Part shown: piece after piece, positions 52,591 to 62,195 of the stretch
Position numbering within the stretch: the stretch's first letter is position 1
Layout of the letters: every line of letters starts with the position of its first letter
Assembly: GCA_016840855.1 (NCBI GenBank)
Contig: JAEORO010000069.1
Coordinates: 62,001 to 126,000 of the forward strand
Length of the DNA: 64,000 bases
Source of the DNA: Candidatus Thorarchaeota archaeon
Lineage (GTDB): Archaea > Asgardarchaeota > Thorarchaeia > Thorarchaeales > Thorarchaeaceae
Direction: 5' to 3'
The notes under the pieces: model-generated
The model's database searches: none
What the model was told of the DNA's origin: nothing
Seen by the model: the letters and a program-made list of their open reading frames with translations, nothing else
Translations under genes and position numbers: made by a program

Positions 52591-52860
52591 TTATTCATCC
52601 TCGGACTCGTAGAACTCCAGTATTTCCTTACGACGCTCCCGTCGCTCATCCTCTGTCATCTCATCAGATTTCCGTGCATCCTCCTCTACGACGATAATTT
52701 TCTCGCGCGGAGTATGCTTTATTCTGTGTTCCACCTTGTACTCCGGAGGTGAGCGTAATGTCTTCTCATTCCCGCATTCTCTACATTTTAATACGACAGT
52801 CTTTTTTCCTTCCTCTTTTTTCGGAAGCATAAGTGCGCCACATTTTTCACAGAATTCCAT
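52591..52860 (-). CDS. RpoM/TFS-like zinc ribbon protein, C-terminal ribbon absent
   Basis: An 89-residue protein with one zinc ribbon, Cys4-Cys7 and Cys26-Cys29 (FCEKCGALMLPKKEEG..., LKCRECG), very similar to the N-terminal ribbon of archaeal TFS/RpoM and eukaryotic Rpb9. The second ribbon, which carries the transcript-cleavage Asp-Glu in TFS, is replaced by an acidic/basic helical tail ending EILEFYESEDE. It could bind RNA polymerase without cleavage activity. TFS is normally about 105-110 residues. It has no close neighbour in an operon. Confidence 0.8.
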   Translation of the reverse strand: MEFCEKCGALMLPKKEEGKKTVVLKCRECGNEKTLRSPPEYKVEHRIKHTPREKIIVVEEDARKSDEMTEDERRERRKEILEFYESEDE

Positions 52861-53044
52861 AAGATGTCTCCCCGTCAGTGAGATTGGTTCGCGATTTCGT
52901 AGCTAAAAGTCATTTAAGTTTGACGTTTTGGATTTTTCTTACATGAGTTGTGTGAAAAGAAAGATATTCAGAAAGAAAGACTTATGACAAAGAGTCTTCG
53001 AGCCGGGTTTGGCAAACATTTGATTTAAGCTGGAGATGTTGGAA

Positions 53045-54376
53045 ATGGTACGAGTAAAGCCATTCAAAGCATATAGATTTAACAAAGCCAAAGCTGGAGA
53101 TCTATCCAGATTGGTGACCCCACCCTACGATATCATCAAAGGTGATATGGTCGATAAATTTCAGTCATTATCTAAGTACAATATGGCGTGGATCATCAAA
53201 AACAAACCTGAAGCAAAAGACACACCCACATCAAATCAGTATACTAGAGCGAGGGACCATCTAAACAAATGGATAAATGATGAAATTCTCATTCATGATG
53301 AGAAAGAGTCATTCTATGTATATGGTCAGGACTTTGAAATTGATGGCAGGAAGATGTTACGATTTGGATTCATTGGATTGATTGAGCTAGAGGAGTTTGC
53401 CACGAGTGCACCAAGAAGTGGCATATTTTCAGGAGTACTTCAGCATGAAGAAACCTTACCCAAAGACATTGAGGATAGGTTGAATCTCTGCAGAAGCGCA
53501 ATGGCTAATTTTGGGCAAATCTTCGTCATCTATCCGGATCATGAACGAGTTATCGATACAATCCTTGAGAGATATATGGAACATGAGCCAATATCAGATA
53601 TTGTGGATGGTGATCGGGTTCGTCACAGAATCTGGAGAATTGACAATGAGAGTGATACAAGAAAAATTGTTGAATTGATGGAGAGTAAGTATATCATCAT
53701 AGCCGATGGACATCATAGATACAAGACAGCTTTAGCACTAATGAAAGAACATCCAGAACTAGAATCAGCAAAGTATAGAATGCTTACTTTCGTAAACATC
53801 TCAAATCCAGGACTTGCAGTTTTACCAACACATCGGCTTGTGCAGAATCTAGAGGTATTTTCTAAAGAAAAACTCCTCGAAGAAATTAACAAGTATTTCG
53901 ATATCGAGATCTTTGGCACAACTGAGGAAATGTTTGAATTAATGAATAAAAAATTCCAAAGCGGTGATCATTCCTTTGGACTTTTCGTGAATGACGGTAA
54001 TTTCTATGTTCTGACACTTAATGATCTTTCAATAATGAATAGCCTTCTATCTGAAAAGTCTAAAGAACTTCGTAGCCTTGATGTAGCCATTCTTCATACT
54101 TTGATTCTTGACAAAATGCTAGGCATCGATAAGCACAAGCTTGAGCAAGGCACCATGAAAGGCGGTGGTTTTGTAACCTATATAAAAGGAATAGGGGATG
54201 CGGTAGAGGAATCAATAAAATCAGTCCAGAAAGATGGTCAAGCCGTCTTCTTTATGAACCCGACAAGGGTTTCTGAAGTTGAGGCTGTATCGAAGAATTT
54301 CGAGTGCATGCCTCAAAAAAGTACATTCTTCCAGCCAAAAGTTTGGACTGGATTCACAATAAACAAATTGGAGTAA
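53045..54376 (+). CDS. DUF1015 family protein
   Basis: A 443-residue protein from the ATG at 53045, which has GGAG 9 nt upstream and a normal DUF1015 N-terminus (MVRVKPFKAYRFN); an ATG at 53036 is in frame. Family motifs are LVTPPYDII, the central IADGHHRYKTALAL and the Asp/His-rich surroundings. Function is unproven; the family is widespread in bacteria and archaea and frequently sits beside serine biosynthesis genes. Here serC follows at once (9 bp), which fits a link to phosphoserine or serine metabolism. Confidence 0.88.
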   Translation: MVRVKPFKAYRFNKAKAGDLSRLVTPPYDIIKGDMVDKFQSLSKYNMAWIIKNKPEAKDTPTSNQYTRARDHLNKWINDEILIHDEKESFYVYGQDFEIDGRKMLRFGFIGLIELEEFATSAPRSGIFSGVLQHEETLPKDIEDRLNLCRSAMANFGQIFVIYPDHERVIDTILERYMEHEPISDIVDGDRVRHRIWRIDNESDTRKIVELMESKYIIIADGHHRYKTALALMKEHPELESAKYRMLTFVNISNPGLAVLPTHRLVQNLEVFSKEKLLEEINKYFDIEIFGTTEEMFELMNKKFQSGDHSFGLFVNDGNFYVLTLNDLSIMNSLLSEKSKELRSLDVAILHTLILDKMLGIDKHKLEQGTMKGGGFVTYIKGIGDAVEESIKSVQKDGQAVFFMNPTRVSEVEAVSKNFECMPQKSTFFQPKVWTGFTINKLE

Positions 54377-54385
54377 GTGGGAACA

Positions 54386-55471
54386 ATGACAAAGAGAGTG
54401 TATAACTTCTATGCAGGACCTGCAACACTTCCTTTGCCAGTTCTTGAGAAGGCAAAAGAAGAGTTCTTGGATTTTGCAGGAACAGGCATGTCTGTAATAG
54501 AGATTTCCCATCGATCAAAAGAATGGGAGAAAGTGATGACTGATGCAACCAATCTAATAAGAGAATTAATGGGAGTCCCAAATGACTATAAGATTCTCTG
54601 GTTGAGTGGCGGAGCATCAACTCAATTCTTTATGGTCCCATTGAACTTGCAGCTTCCTGGAAAAGCGATGGAATATGTCAGCACAGGAGGCTGGTCATCA
54701 AAGGCCATTAAAGAAGCCAATATTTATGGTGAGGTCAAAATAATAGCTTCATCTGAGAAGGAGAATTTCTCATATATACCGAAGGATGTGGAATTCAGCG
54801 AAGACATTGCGTTTGGGCATATTACAAGCAACAATACACTATATGGAACCGCATGGGGATATATGCCAAAAGTACCCAAAGATGTCCCTCTAGTTTGCGA
54901 CATGTCATCAAATATTATGGATCGGTCAATTGATGTCAAAGACTACGGTGTAATCTATGCAGGAGCTCAAAAGAACCTTGGACCAGCTGGAGTCACTTTG
55001 GTAATTGTCAGAGAGGATCTACTAAATCGAGTTCCAGAGCATACTCCGACAATGCAAAAGTGGAAGATTCATGCAGAAAATGACTCTCTGTATAACACGC
55101 CTCCAGTGTTCCCAATCTACGTATGTAAACTTGCATTAGATTACATGAAAGAAATTGGCGGAGTCAAAGAAATTAACAAGAGGAATGTGAAGAAAGCCAA
55201 ACTTCTCTATGATGTGATAGACTCCTCGGATGGATTTTACAAGGGCCATGCTAGAAAGGATTCCAGGTCTCTTATGAACATAACATTCACCATGTCCTCG
55301 CCTGAGCTTGAGGATAAATGCGTTAAAGGAGGAACCGCAAGAGGATTGATTGGTCTCAAAGGGCATCGTTCAGTTGGAGGAATGCGTGCTTCAATCTATA
55401 ACGCCATGCCTTTTGAAGGAGTAAAAGAACTAGCAGAATACCTCAAAGAGTTTCAAGCTGAGAATCAATGA
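54386..55471 (+). CDS. serC: Phosphoserine aminotransferase
   Basis: The PLP enzyme that transaminates 3-phosphohydroxypyruvate to phosphoserine in serine synthesis. Motifs: YNFYAGPATLPLPVLEKA, the SHRSKEW segment, SGGASTQFFMVP, the pyridoxal Asp in VCDMSSNIM, and the PLP Lys in YAGAQKNLGPAGVTLV. It is 361 residues from ATG 54386; an upstream GTG (54377) directly after the DUF1015 stop is a less likely start. A strong intrinsic terminator follows. A separate phosphoglycerate dehydrogenase for this pathway is not obvious in the window. Confidence 0.95.
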   Translation: MTKRVYNFYAGPATLPLPVLEKAKEEFLDFAGTGMSVIEISHRSKEWEKVMTDATNLIRELMGVPNDYKILWLSGGASTQFFMVPLNLQLPGKAMEYVSTGGWSSKAIKEANIYGEVKIIASSEKENFSYIPKDVEFSEDIAFGHITSNNTLYGTAWGYMPKVPKDVPLVCDMSSNIMDRSIDVKDYGVIYAGAQKNLGPAGVTLVIVREDLLNRVPEHTPTMQKWKIHAENDSLYNTPPVFPIYVCKLALDYMKEIGGVKEINKRNVKKAKLLYDVIDSSDGFYKGHARKDSRSLMNITFTMSSPELEDKCVKGGTARGLIGLKGHRSVGGMRASIYNAMPFEGVKELAEYLKEFQAENQ

Positions 55472-55480
55472 GGTGGATTA

Positions 55481-55502
55481 GGAGAGGGCTCGATCCCTCT
55501 CC
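55481..55502. terminator. Intrinsic terminator after serC
   Basis: GGAGAGGG, CTCGAT, CCCTCTCC forms a perfect 8-bp stem. T-rich sequence (ATCTTTTCTT) follows on the plus strand. It lies between convergent genes and could act both ways. Confidence 0.75.
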
Positions 55503-55505
55503 AAT

Positions 55506-55844
55506 CTATCTTTTCTTACGTTTCCGAGAGAATTTACTGACTGCTATCTCTAGCTCTTTTGTCATCTCTGGTAAATCAGCGGGGTCCATAATTCCCTTAT
55601 AGGTTCGACGCATTAAAACTCCACTTACATTCACATCGATATTCCGCATTCCACGTCTTTCAAAGAAATTCTTCAAAGCAGTTGCAATGGGGATGAGGAC
55701 ACCTCCGGGAAGTCTACGTGAAAGGAATTCTTCACAACAATTGCAGTCTATCAAAATGAGTGTGTTATCATTATCGACAAGAACTTCAACAGGCATGTGT
55801 TTCTTGTGTCCCAAGTCAAGTGTGAATTCCCCAAGTTGCTTCAT
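55506..55844 (-). CDS. Small protein of unknown function
   Basis: A 112-residue protein: N-terminal strands (GEFTLDLGHKKHMPVEVLVDNDNTLILIDCNCCEEFL), a helix (LIPIATALKNFFERRGMRNID), then VNVSGVLMRRTYKGIMDPADLPEMTKEL and a very basic end SRKRKKR. It has no family I recognise. Composition and clean start support a real gene. It is convergent with serC. Confidence 0.6.
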   Translation of the reverse strand: MKQLGEFTLDLGHKKHMPVEVLVDNDNTLILIDCNCCEEFLSRRLPGGVLIPIATALKNFFERRGMRNIDVNVSGVLMRRTYKGIMDPADLPEMTKELEIAVSKFSRKRKKR

Positions 55845-55956
55845 CGTCGATACCTTGTGTTTGATTTGTCGTTAGTTTCGCATTTATACTATGCTCATAT
55901 AAGACCTGCTCAGGCTGCATTTGATATAGTAGCACTATAGATTTGAGTCCTTTTCA

Positions 55957-58596
55957 TCATAATTCTCTCCTCGGTTTCCTTCTGCTACAAACGATAGCCA
56001 AGATAATCAATCCCAGGACTGCGGTCAGAAGTATTGCTAACCGAAGGTAATCTGGTTCTTCAGGAGGAGGTACTGTGGATGTAGGACCACCAGTTGTTGG
56101 GCTGGTGGTAGAAGTAGTGGTAGGTCCTGTTGTTGTTGTCGTTGTTAAGTCTGTCACGGTGTAGCTATACGTTCCAGAAACCGACCAATTACCAAGAGTA
56201 TCATTTGCATAGAATCGATAGTAAACTATCGTACCATCTGGGAGTGCTGGAATTGTAGCTTCATAGTAAGATCCAAGCCATGTCATCGTGAGATTGAACC
56301 ACATAGTTCCATTGAAGTATGACAATATGACTGTATCAACACCTGAGGCGTCAGTGACTGTGACATTTACCAAGACGGATTCAGTCGATTTGGGCGTGAA
56401 AGGTGTTCGGTCATGGTTCCCTATCACGGGCCCAGAAACATCTGGACCAGGAACTAGGGAGATTAAAGCAGCCTCAACATCAAGCTTACCACCACCCCAG
56501 TCAGCATTAGGCACAGCTCCAGTATAAACATCACTTGTAGCAGTCGTTTCTAGAATAACTTGCATTTGATCGCCTACTGATGAATTTGCTTGAAGCAATA
56601 GAGCAGCAGCTCCTGCAACGTGGGGACCAGAAGCACTTGTTCCACTGAACAATCGATAACTGCCAAATTGTTTACCAAAAGGAAGAGTTCCATAGTCGTT
56701 GTACCATGAAACCCATGCAGATCCATATGCATAGTCAGAGATTATGTCATATCCTCCAGGAGCAGCTACATTTTGTTTGTTGACACCATCAATCCTTGGA
56801 CCACGGGATGAAAAGTCTGCGCGATCACCAATTATTCCTCCGCCAACTAGGTTTCGTGTTCTATAACTCGCGACACTAATCGTGCGATCAGCAGTTGAAG
56901 GCCAAGTTATTTGGTAGCTGTCAACGACATCGTTAATCCAAATACATCCACCACTCCATCCAGTTTGAATATCAGAAATGTAGGCATGAATTGTTGCAGA
57001 ATCAGGCGTCGATATATTGAGTCGATAGTATGGGACTAAAGCGGTATTTGGAAGACTTCCATACAACTTGATGGCAAGCATCCTTGTACCCCTCATAGAA
57101 ATTGATGTGAATGATTGTACATTAACACCAGGGATGATGTTTGGTTCCACAAACCAAGCCCATTCGCCAAGACCAGGATGGAGGTAGATGGTAGTCCCAT
57201 TTATCCACAGACTGAAATTACTTGTCAAGAAATCAGTGGGGTCAATTGTGAGGACTGTTATATAAACCTCATATATGTACTCAAAGAAGGTAATATTGTC
57301 TGGTTTTGGAACTGAGAAATCAATGAGATGGGGAGTATTAGGAACAGTGGTAGCCATAGCATGTTTATTTTTTCCCCCAAGATTACCACTGGGTGAAATT
57401 ACAGGAATGCCATCCGCTACTAGCTCGTCAATCATCTGTTCAACCTTAGAACTTCCATCAAGGTATTCCCATGTCCAAGAACCGACCTCAGTAAGAATGA
57501 CATCAGCACCAGTGTTATTCGCTATTGTAAGACCTTCTTCTATTGTCAACCAGGTATTTTGGTTACCTATGACACGAATCATCAGCAACTCAGCATCAGA
57601 CGCGACTCCAACATAGTCGCGATAATCAAGCTGTCCACCAAGAAGTATACCAGATACTGCGGTACCATGACCACCCCCGTATGGACTATCATCAGTGTGA
57701 GTACTAGTTGTAAGATTCGTGCCACGTTCCCACATCTGAATGCTAGGAGTGGAACTACCATCTTTTTCAAAGATGTACTTGGTCTTGGGTGTTTTTAGCA
57801 TCACTAGCTGTTCTCCAAGATCAAGGAGTCCGTTACTAGAAGTGTCATTCACAACAAAGAAGGGTTCTCCAGTGTCAGGATATGCATTTTGCGTTACATT
57901 GTCCATCCATACCCATTCTTTTCGCACGTTGAAAACCCCATTATTGTCCAAGTCAAGAAAATAGAGAGCTTCATCAGCCATGATAGTGCCATCAGAATCA
58001 ACATCAATACCATCAGTTCCATTATCTAACTGACCGTTTGAAATTTGGTCAAACCATGAATATTGACCGCCATCAGCGAACCATAGATCTGGATGCTTCC
58101 AATCAACTCCAGAATCAAGATCAGCAACGAGGATACCTTGTCCAGTGATATTTCTACTAAGATCATCCAACATTGCATTGACATTGTCCGCATTTATCTC
58201 CGGAATGGATAGGTCTCGAGGTGATTCTAGGAATTGTGCATGTGTCTGAGCAGCTATTTCAGCAACTGCACCCATGTCTATCAAAGCCTGTAGATTTTCA
58301 GACGAACCAGTCATTAGGTAATACGGACCAATGTGACTTTCACTTGCACTTCCCAAACTGAATTTCAGATTCAAAGATGTAATGATATTAAGAAAACTTG
58401 TTGAAAGATCCCGATTGAAACTTACTACAACTGGTATCCGCTCTCCATAGACTGAAGCTAATGCATCGAGATCTATTTTAATCGGCGCAATCTGGGTTGC
58501 CTTAATCTCCTCTTTCGGTAGTGAAAAGAATAGAACTGGAACACATGACAAAACAAGACATAGAAGCAAAAGCGTGCTTTTTACTTTCTTATCCAA
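55957..58596 (-). CDS. Membrane-anchored subtilisin-like serine protease (S8)
   Basis: An 879-residue protease. The TTG start has a GAGGAGG Shine-Dalgarno upstream. A signal peptide (TLLLLCLVLSCVPVLFFSL) is followed by a propeptide, then Asp161 (ADLDSGVDWKHPD), His310 (YGGGHGTAVSG), Asn405 (SGNLGGKNKHA) and Ser654 (SGTSASGPHV). Three calcium-type loops fill the 149-residue Asp-His interval (DVDSDGTIMADE, DLDNNGVFNV, DTSSNGLLDLGE). A beta domain, a Thr/Pro stalk (TTTTTGPTTTSTTSP), a membrane helix and SRRKPRREL complete it. It shares GNLG-KNKHA with the 43.4-46.6 kb protease, so those two are closest relatives. Probably surface-anchored. Confidence 0.94.
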   Translation of the reverse strand: MDKKVKSTLLLLCLVLSCVPVLFFSLPKEEIKATQIAPIKIDLDALASVYGERIPVVVSFNRDLSTSFLNIITSLNLKFSLGSASESHIGPYYLMTGSSENLQALIDMGAVAEIAAQTHAQFLESPRDLSIPEINADNVNAMLDDLSRNITGQGILVADLDSGVDWKHPDLWFADGGQYSWFDQISNGQLDNGTDGIDVDSDGTIMADEALYFLDLDNNGVFNVRKEWVWMDNVTQNAYPDTGEPFFVVNDTSSNGLLDLGEQLVMLKTPKTKYIFEKDGSSTPSIQMWERGTNLTTSTHTDDSPYGGGHGTAVSGILLGGQLDYRDYVGVASDAELLMIRVIGNQNTWLTIEEGLTIANNTGADVILTEVGSWTWEYLDGSSKVEQMIDELVADGIPVISPSGNLGGKNKHAMATTVPNTPHLIDFSVPKPDNITFFEYIYEVYITVLTIDPTDFLTSNFSLWINGTTIYLHPGLGEWAWFVEPNIIPGVNVQSFTSISMRGTRMLAIKLYGSLPNTALVPYYRLNISTPDSATIHAYISDIQTGWSGGCIWINDVVDSYQITWPSTADRTISVASYRTRNLVGGGIIGDRADFSSRGPRIDGVNKQNVAAPGGYDIISDYAYGSAWVSWYNDYGTLPFGKQFGSYRLFSGTSASGPHVAGAAALLLQANSSVGDQMQVILETTATSDVYTGAVPNADWGGGKLDVEAALISLVPGPDVSGPVIGNHDRTPFTPKSTESVLVNVTVTDASGVDTVILSYFNGTMWFNLTMTWLGSYYEATIPALPDGTIVYYRFYANDTLGNWSVSGTYSYTVTDLTTTTTTGPTTTSTTSPTTGGPTSTVPPPEEPDYLRLAILLTAVLGLIILAIVCSRRKPRREL

Positions 58597-58716
58597 AAAC
58601 CTGTCCTCCTCGGATTTTCATTATCGATTGGAACGAGTCCGATATACCAATCTCCCTAATTAGATGCGTAATACTTGTTTTTGCCTATTAATCTTCGTAA
58701 ACGCAAAAGAGGTCAT

Positions 58717-60219
58717 TTAAAGAGGATTGATTTCATCTGAATTTGCTGTGGTTTCATCGCCTTCCTTTTCATAACTGGATTCACTAGTTGGAAGGACATT
58801 TGCATAGAAGCCGGGTTCTTCATCATCTCTGCTAATCTTTTGTCCTTCGTATAATGATGTTCCACCACTCACCAGATATGACACACATATGCAAATTACG
58901 AGTGGAATGACAAGATCAAAGGAGAGACTCATTTCAAGCATCATGATTGTTGTTGCTACAGGAGTATTAGTCGTTGCAGCAAGGACCGCGCCCATTCCTA
59001 GCACCATGAACGCAGGGACATTTGCAGGGAAGAAGATTTCACCAAATAAAGAACCTAACATAGCGCCAACAAATAGAGATGAGGCTAGAACACCTCCAGA
59101 AACCCTACCCGCAACAACAAAGGATGAAGCAAAGAGCTTTCCAAACAGGAGGATTACAATAACATGAGCTGGTTCTGGGTGCGAAGCAAGCGCATTGATT
59201 ACTTCGTATCCCATTCCAGCAATAGTTAAGGAGGGATTGACAAAGAGAGACGTAATGAAAATGACGCCACATGCAAGAAGTGATCCAAGAATTGGATCAA
59301 CCCAATCAGGAAGCTTCAATGTGAAAAAGTTCCGAGTCGCCATCAGACTCACTGCGAAAAGAATTGAGATTGCACCAGCAATAACACCGAAGAGCACCAG
59401 TAAAGGAACTGTCATCAGTGAGAAACTAAATGCAGCACTAAATGTGAATAATGGTCCTGCTCCATTACCAGTAAGAAACGGATAGAGTCCAATGAACACA
59501 ACAAAAGAACTTAGTGCTGCGATTACAGTGGGCACAAAATAACCAAGTCGTGCGTCTCGTCTATATGGAGCTTCAGTTGCAAACAAAGCTCCTCCAAGTG
59601 GTGCCATGTATATACCGGCGGTTGCTGCAGCAGACCCCATCATCAGAAAAACCCTGAGATGTGCGTCTTCACGATATCCAAGTCTTCGACCAATTGCATT
59701 CCCTACTCCTGCACCAATTAATACAGCGGGGCCCTCACGACCTACAGGATTACCGGACCCAATGGAAACTGATGTTGCTATTAGCTTTGTTATGGTTGTA
59801 CCTTTTCTGAGTGATCCTGGTTTGTGTGTTAGCTCAATTGCCTTTGATATTCCACTACCTTGAATCTCGTTCCTGCCAAAATATATGAGTACGCCAGAAA
59901 ATGTTCCACCGATGAGGGGAGCCAAGAAAATTGGTAGAATTGAGAAAGCTAGTGTTGCTGAGTCAATGAGAACTTGAAGTAGCACCATGAATAAACCGCA
60001 TGCGACACCTACAAGAATAGATGCAGGAACATACATCTGATAGAATTTAGAGAAGTGAGCAAAGTGAAATAAATCACGTAGAGGAAGTACATTCTCTACA
60101 AAGTCATCACTTTCTTCTCCGGTCAAATTAACCAATCCTATAGTTATTGCATACTTGTTTAGGAAATCTAGTATTGCGCTGTCTTCGTCAAACTTATCAC
60201 TTTCTGAGATTGATATCAC
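58717..60219 (-). CDS. ClC-family chloride channel/antiporter
   Basis: A 500-residue integral membrane protein with the ClC selectivity signatures: GSGIS near the first conserved turn, GREGP with the gating glutamate (GNPVGREGPAVLIGAG), and a later GxFxP-like region (GRVSGGVLASSLFVGAMLG). ClC proteins conduct Cl- or exchange Cl- for H+. Whether this is channel or antiporter cannot be decided here. The cytoplasmic C-terminus lacks CBS domains. The start is GTG at 60219, only 15 bp from the start of the divergent wHTH gene. Confidence 0.93.
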   Translation of the reverse strand: MISISESDKFDEDSAILDFLNKYAITIGLVNLTGEESDDFVENVLPLRDLFHFAHFSKFYQMYVPASILVGVACGLFMVLLQVLIDSATLAFSILPIFLAPLIGGTFSGVLIYFGRNEIQGSGISKAIELTHKPGSLRKGTTITKLIATSVSIGSGNPVGREGPAVLIGAGVGNAIGRRLGYREDAHLRVFLMMGSAAATAGIYMAPLGGALFATEAPYRRDARLGYFVPTVIAALSSFVVFIGLYPFLTGNGAGPLFTFSAAFSFSLMTVPLLVLFGVIAGAISILFAVSLMATRNFFTLKLPDWVDPILGSLLACGVIFITSLFVNPSLTIAGMGYEVINALASHPEPAHVIVILLFGKLFASSFVVAGRVSGGVLASSLFVGAMLGSLFGEIFFPANVPAFMVLGMGAVLAATTNTPVATTIMMLEMSLSFDLVIPLVICICVSYLVSGGTSLYEGQKISRDDEEPGFYANVLPTSESSYEKEGDETTANSDEINPL

Positions 60220-60234
60220 ACTGGCGACACTTCA

Positions 60235-60726
60235 TTGACATCACCCAGAGACACCAAGTCCAATGGAAAAAAAAGCAACAAACCGGACTTGACACTCGAG
60301 GAAGTTCAAGATAGGCTAGATGAAATCTCCAAAAGACTAGCAAGACTGGAAGAACTGATTGAAAGGGTAGGACCGGGTATCGACGAGGTGCGCAGCTCAG
60401 CTAAAATCATCCGGGAAGGGTTTGAATTCTATGATGGAATGGTTCGACTGATGAGTAAATTTACAAAAGCTGAACGCCTTGAGTCAAGATATGGAGATTT
60501 GAAGAAGGACGATATAAGCTGGAGAATAATTCAAATTCTGGACAACTCTCGTCCTCTTAATATCAGTCAAATTACAACATCAGTGAGAGCTGAAAGGGGG
60601 ACGGCTTCAAGAAGGATTGTAAGAGAACGAGTTAATGATCTTGTTAAGCGTGGAATTCTTCAAATAATCGAGGATGAAGACGACCGAGCAAGGTATTTCA
60701 CACTGATGAGGGATCAACTAGACTGA
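60235..60726 (+). CDS. Coiled-coil winged-helix DNA-binding protein
   Basis: A 163-residue protein: a basic N-terminus, a coiled coil (LEEVQDRLDEISKRLARLEELIERV), a linker helix, and a C-terminal winged helix (ISWRIIQILDNSRPLNISQITTSV, then RRIVRERVNDLVKRGILQIIEDEDDRARYFTL). The wing and helix pattern is MarR/ArsR-like. TTG at 60235 is the likely start. It is divergent from the ClC gene with 15 bp between starts, so the two share or interleave promoters and it may regulate ClC expression. Confidence 0.8.
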   Translation: MTSPRDTKSNGKKSNKPDLTLEEVQDRLDEISKRLARLEELIERVGPGIDEVRSSAKIIREGFEFYDGMVRLMSKFTKAERLESRYGDLKKDDISWRIIQILDNSRPLNISQITTSVRAERGTASRRIVRERVNDLVKRGILQIIEDEDDRARYFTLMRDQLD

Positions 60727-60778
60727 GGTGGTACCTCGGAACATGCACATATGACTCCGTCTTAGTCGCAATCTATAT

Positions 60779-62050
60779 TCACAAAGCTGCACCATTGTCT
60801 TGTTTTAGCAACGATTTGATGAATAAATCAAGTCGCCAATAGTAGAATTCATGTTCGCGATATTGAAACTTAAGTAGAGTCCAGATTAGTAAGATTTGTG
60901 AAACCAAAGCAACTGTGTAGACAACTGCAGCGATGTACCAATCGATTGTCAGAACTTGCATTGCCCTGAAGACCCATACTGATTGATAGAGTAGAGAGAA
61001 TGATATGAGATAGGCTACGAAGAGGATAGTTACTCCATTCTTGTTTTCCAGTCCATCATAGAATCGCATGAAAATGATAATGACAAAGACAAGGAAGAAG
61101 GGCACATAGAACGAGAATGATTTCTTGCTAATCAACATATAAACAAGTGAAAATAGAACAATTGTTGCCTCCGGACTGAGATAATGTAGTCTATTAGACG
61201 TCATGAAAAGAAGTGCAAGAGTGAAGAGGCATACAAGCACTATGATATGAGGTAGATACCAAGGAATACTTAGTCCAATCGCGTCAAATATCACCCACGG
61301 GTTTGCCCCTACTGGATAATATCCAGCTTCAGCCGTAAATGGCATCAGAACATCAGCGCCTAATGCTATAAATGGCAGATATCCAATAAGTATCAGACCC
61401 AGCGTGAGAAAACCATTACGAATGGGTTTCTTCATCAGCAGAAATAGGGGTATGAAGAAGACTAGTATCAGGAACTTTGTGACCAAGAAACCAAGCCCCA
61501 TGAAAATAGCAGCTTTCCATTCTTGGTTTCGATGAATCAGTAGCATTGAGAGAATAATGAAGAAGGCGGAGATCACTTCATCCTGATTCCAAAAAGTGAT
61601 GAAAACCCATGTGAGTGGAACGTAGGAATAAATCCAATAGTACATGTGTTTGTACTTTATATTCCATGTTTCAGAAACGTAAATGCCACCAATAATCAAT
61701 GTTAGGAAATCAAAGACGACGAATAGCGATAGTACAGATACAGGTTGATTGTAAACCAAGTATGGTAGTGAAATCAAATATGGGAAATATGGAGAATAAT
61801 GGCTTTCGAAATCAAGATACGGCATGTTTCCCTGTATGACTTGATTTGCTTGATACCCAAAAATGTTATTCAAGTCGCCAGTTCCATGATGTCCAGCAAC
61901 ACCGAACCAATAAACTATAGAGAGTACTCTTGTCACGATAAAGCCAATCGCTAGTATGAGATAATACCTCTTCTTGTCAATCTTCTCAAAATCAATCGAA
62001 ACTAGTCCTATGAAAAGAATGAGTATTGTTCCAAAAACCATAAGGAGCAT
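60779..62050 (-). CDS. Polytopic membrane protein, probable GT-C glycosyltransferase
   Basis: A 423-residue protein with about 10-11 membrane segments. The first extracytoplasmic loop reads GHHGTGDLNNIFGYQANQVIQGNMPYLDFESHYSPYFPYLISLP: an early Asp, then PYLDF and SPYFPYL, as in GT87/GT39-like mannosyltransferases using polyprenyl-phosphate sugars. If correct, it glycosylates lipids or surface proteins, possibly the S-layer or secreted proteases. The assignment rests on loop pattern and topology only. Confidence 0.7.
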   Translation of the reverse strand: MLLMVFGTILILFIGLVSIDFEKIDKKRYYLILAIGFIVTRVLSIVYWFGVAGHHGTGDLNNIFGYQANQVIQGNMPYLDFESHYSPYFPYLISLPYLVYNQPVSVLSLFVVFDFLTLIIGGIYVSETWNIKYKHMYYWIYSYVPLTWVFITFWNQDEVISAFFIILSMLLIHRNQEWKAAIFMGLGFLVTKFLILVFFIPLFLLMKKPIRNGFLTLGLILIGYLPFIALGADVLMPFTAEAGYYPVGANPWVIFDAIGLSIPWYLPHIIVLVCLFTLALLFMTSNRLHYLSPEATIVLFSLVYMLISKKSFSFYVPFFLVFVIIIFMRFYDGLENKNGVTILFVAYLISFSLLYQSVWVFRAMQVLTIDWYIAAVVYTVALVSQILLIWTLLKFQYREHEFYYWRLDLFIKSLLKQDNGAAL

Positions 62051-62195
62051 TGAATTACTGAATATTGTCGTTGTTTTTCACTCCACATTGAGGTCTATCT
62101 ATTAGATGCAGAACTTCATAGAATCGCTTTTGAGCAAAGTCATGTTTCTTCAACGGGGACGAATTCCTTGTATAAGTTCTTTCCCATAGAAACTT

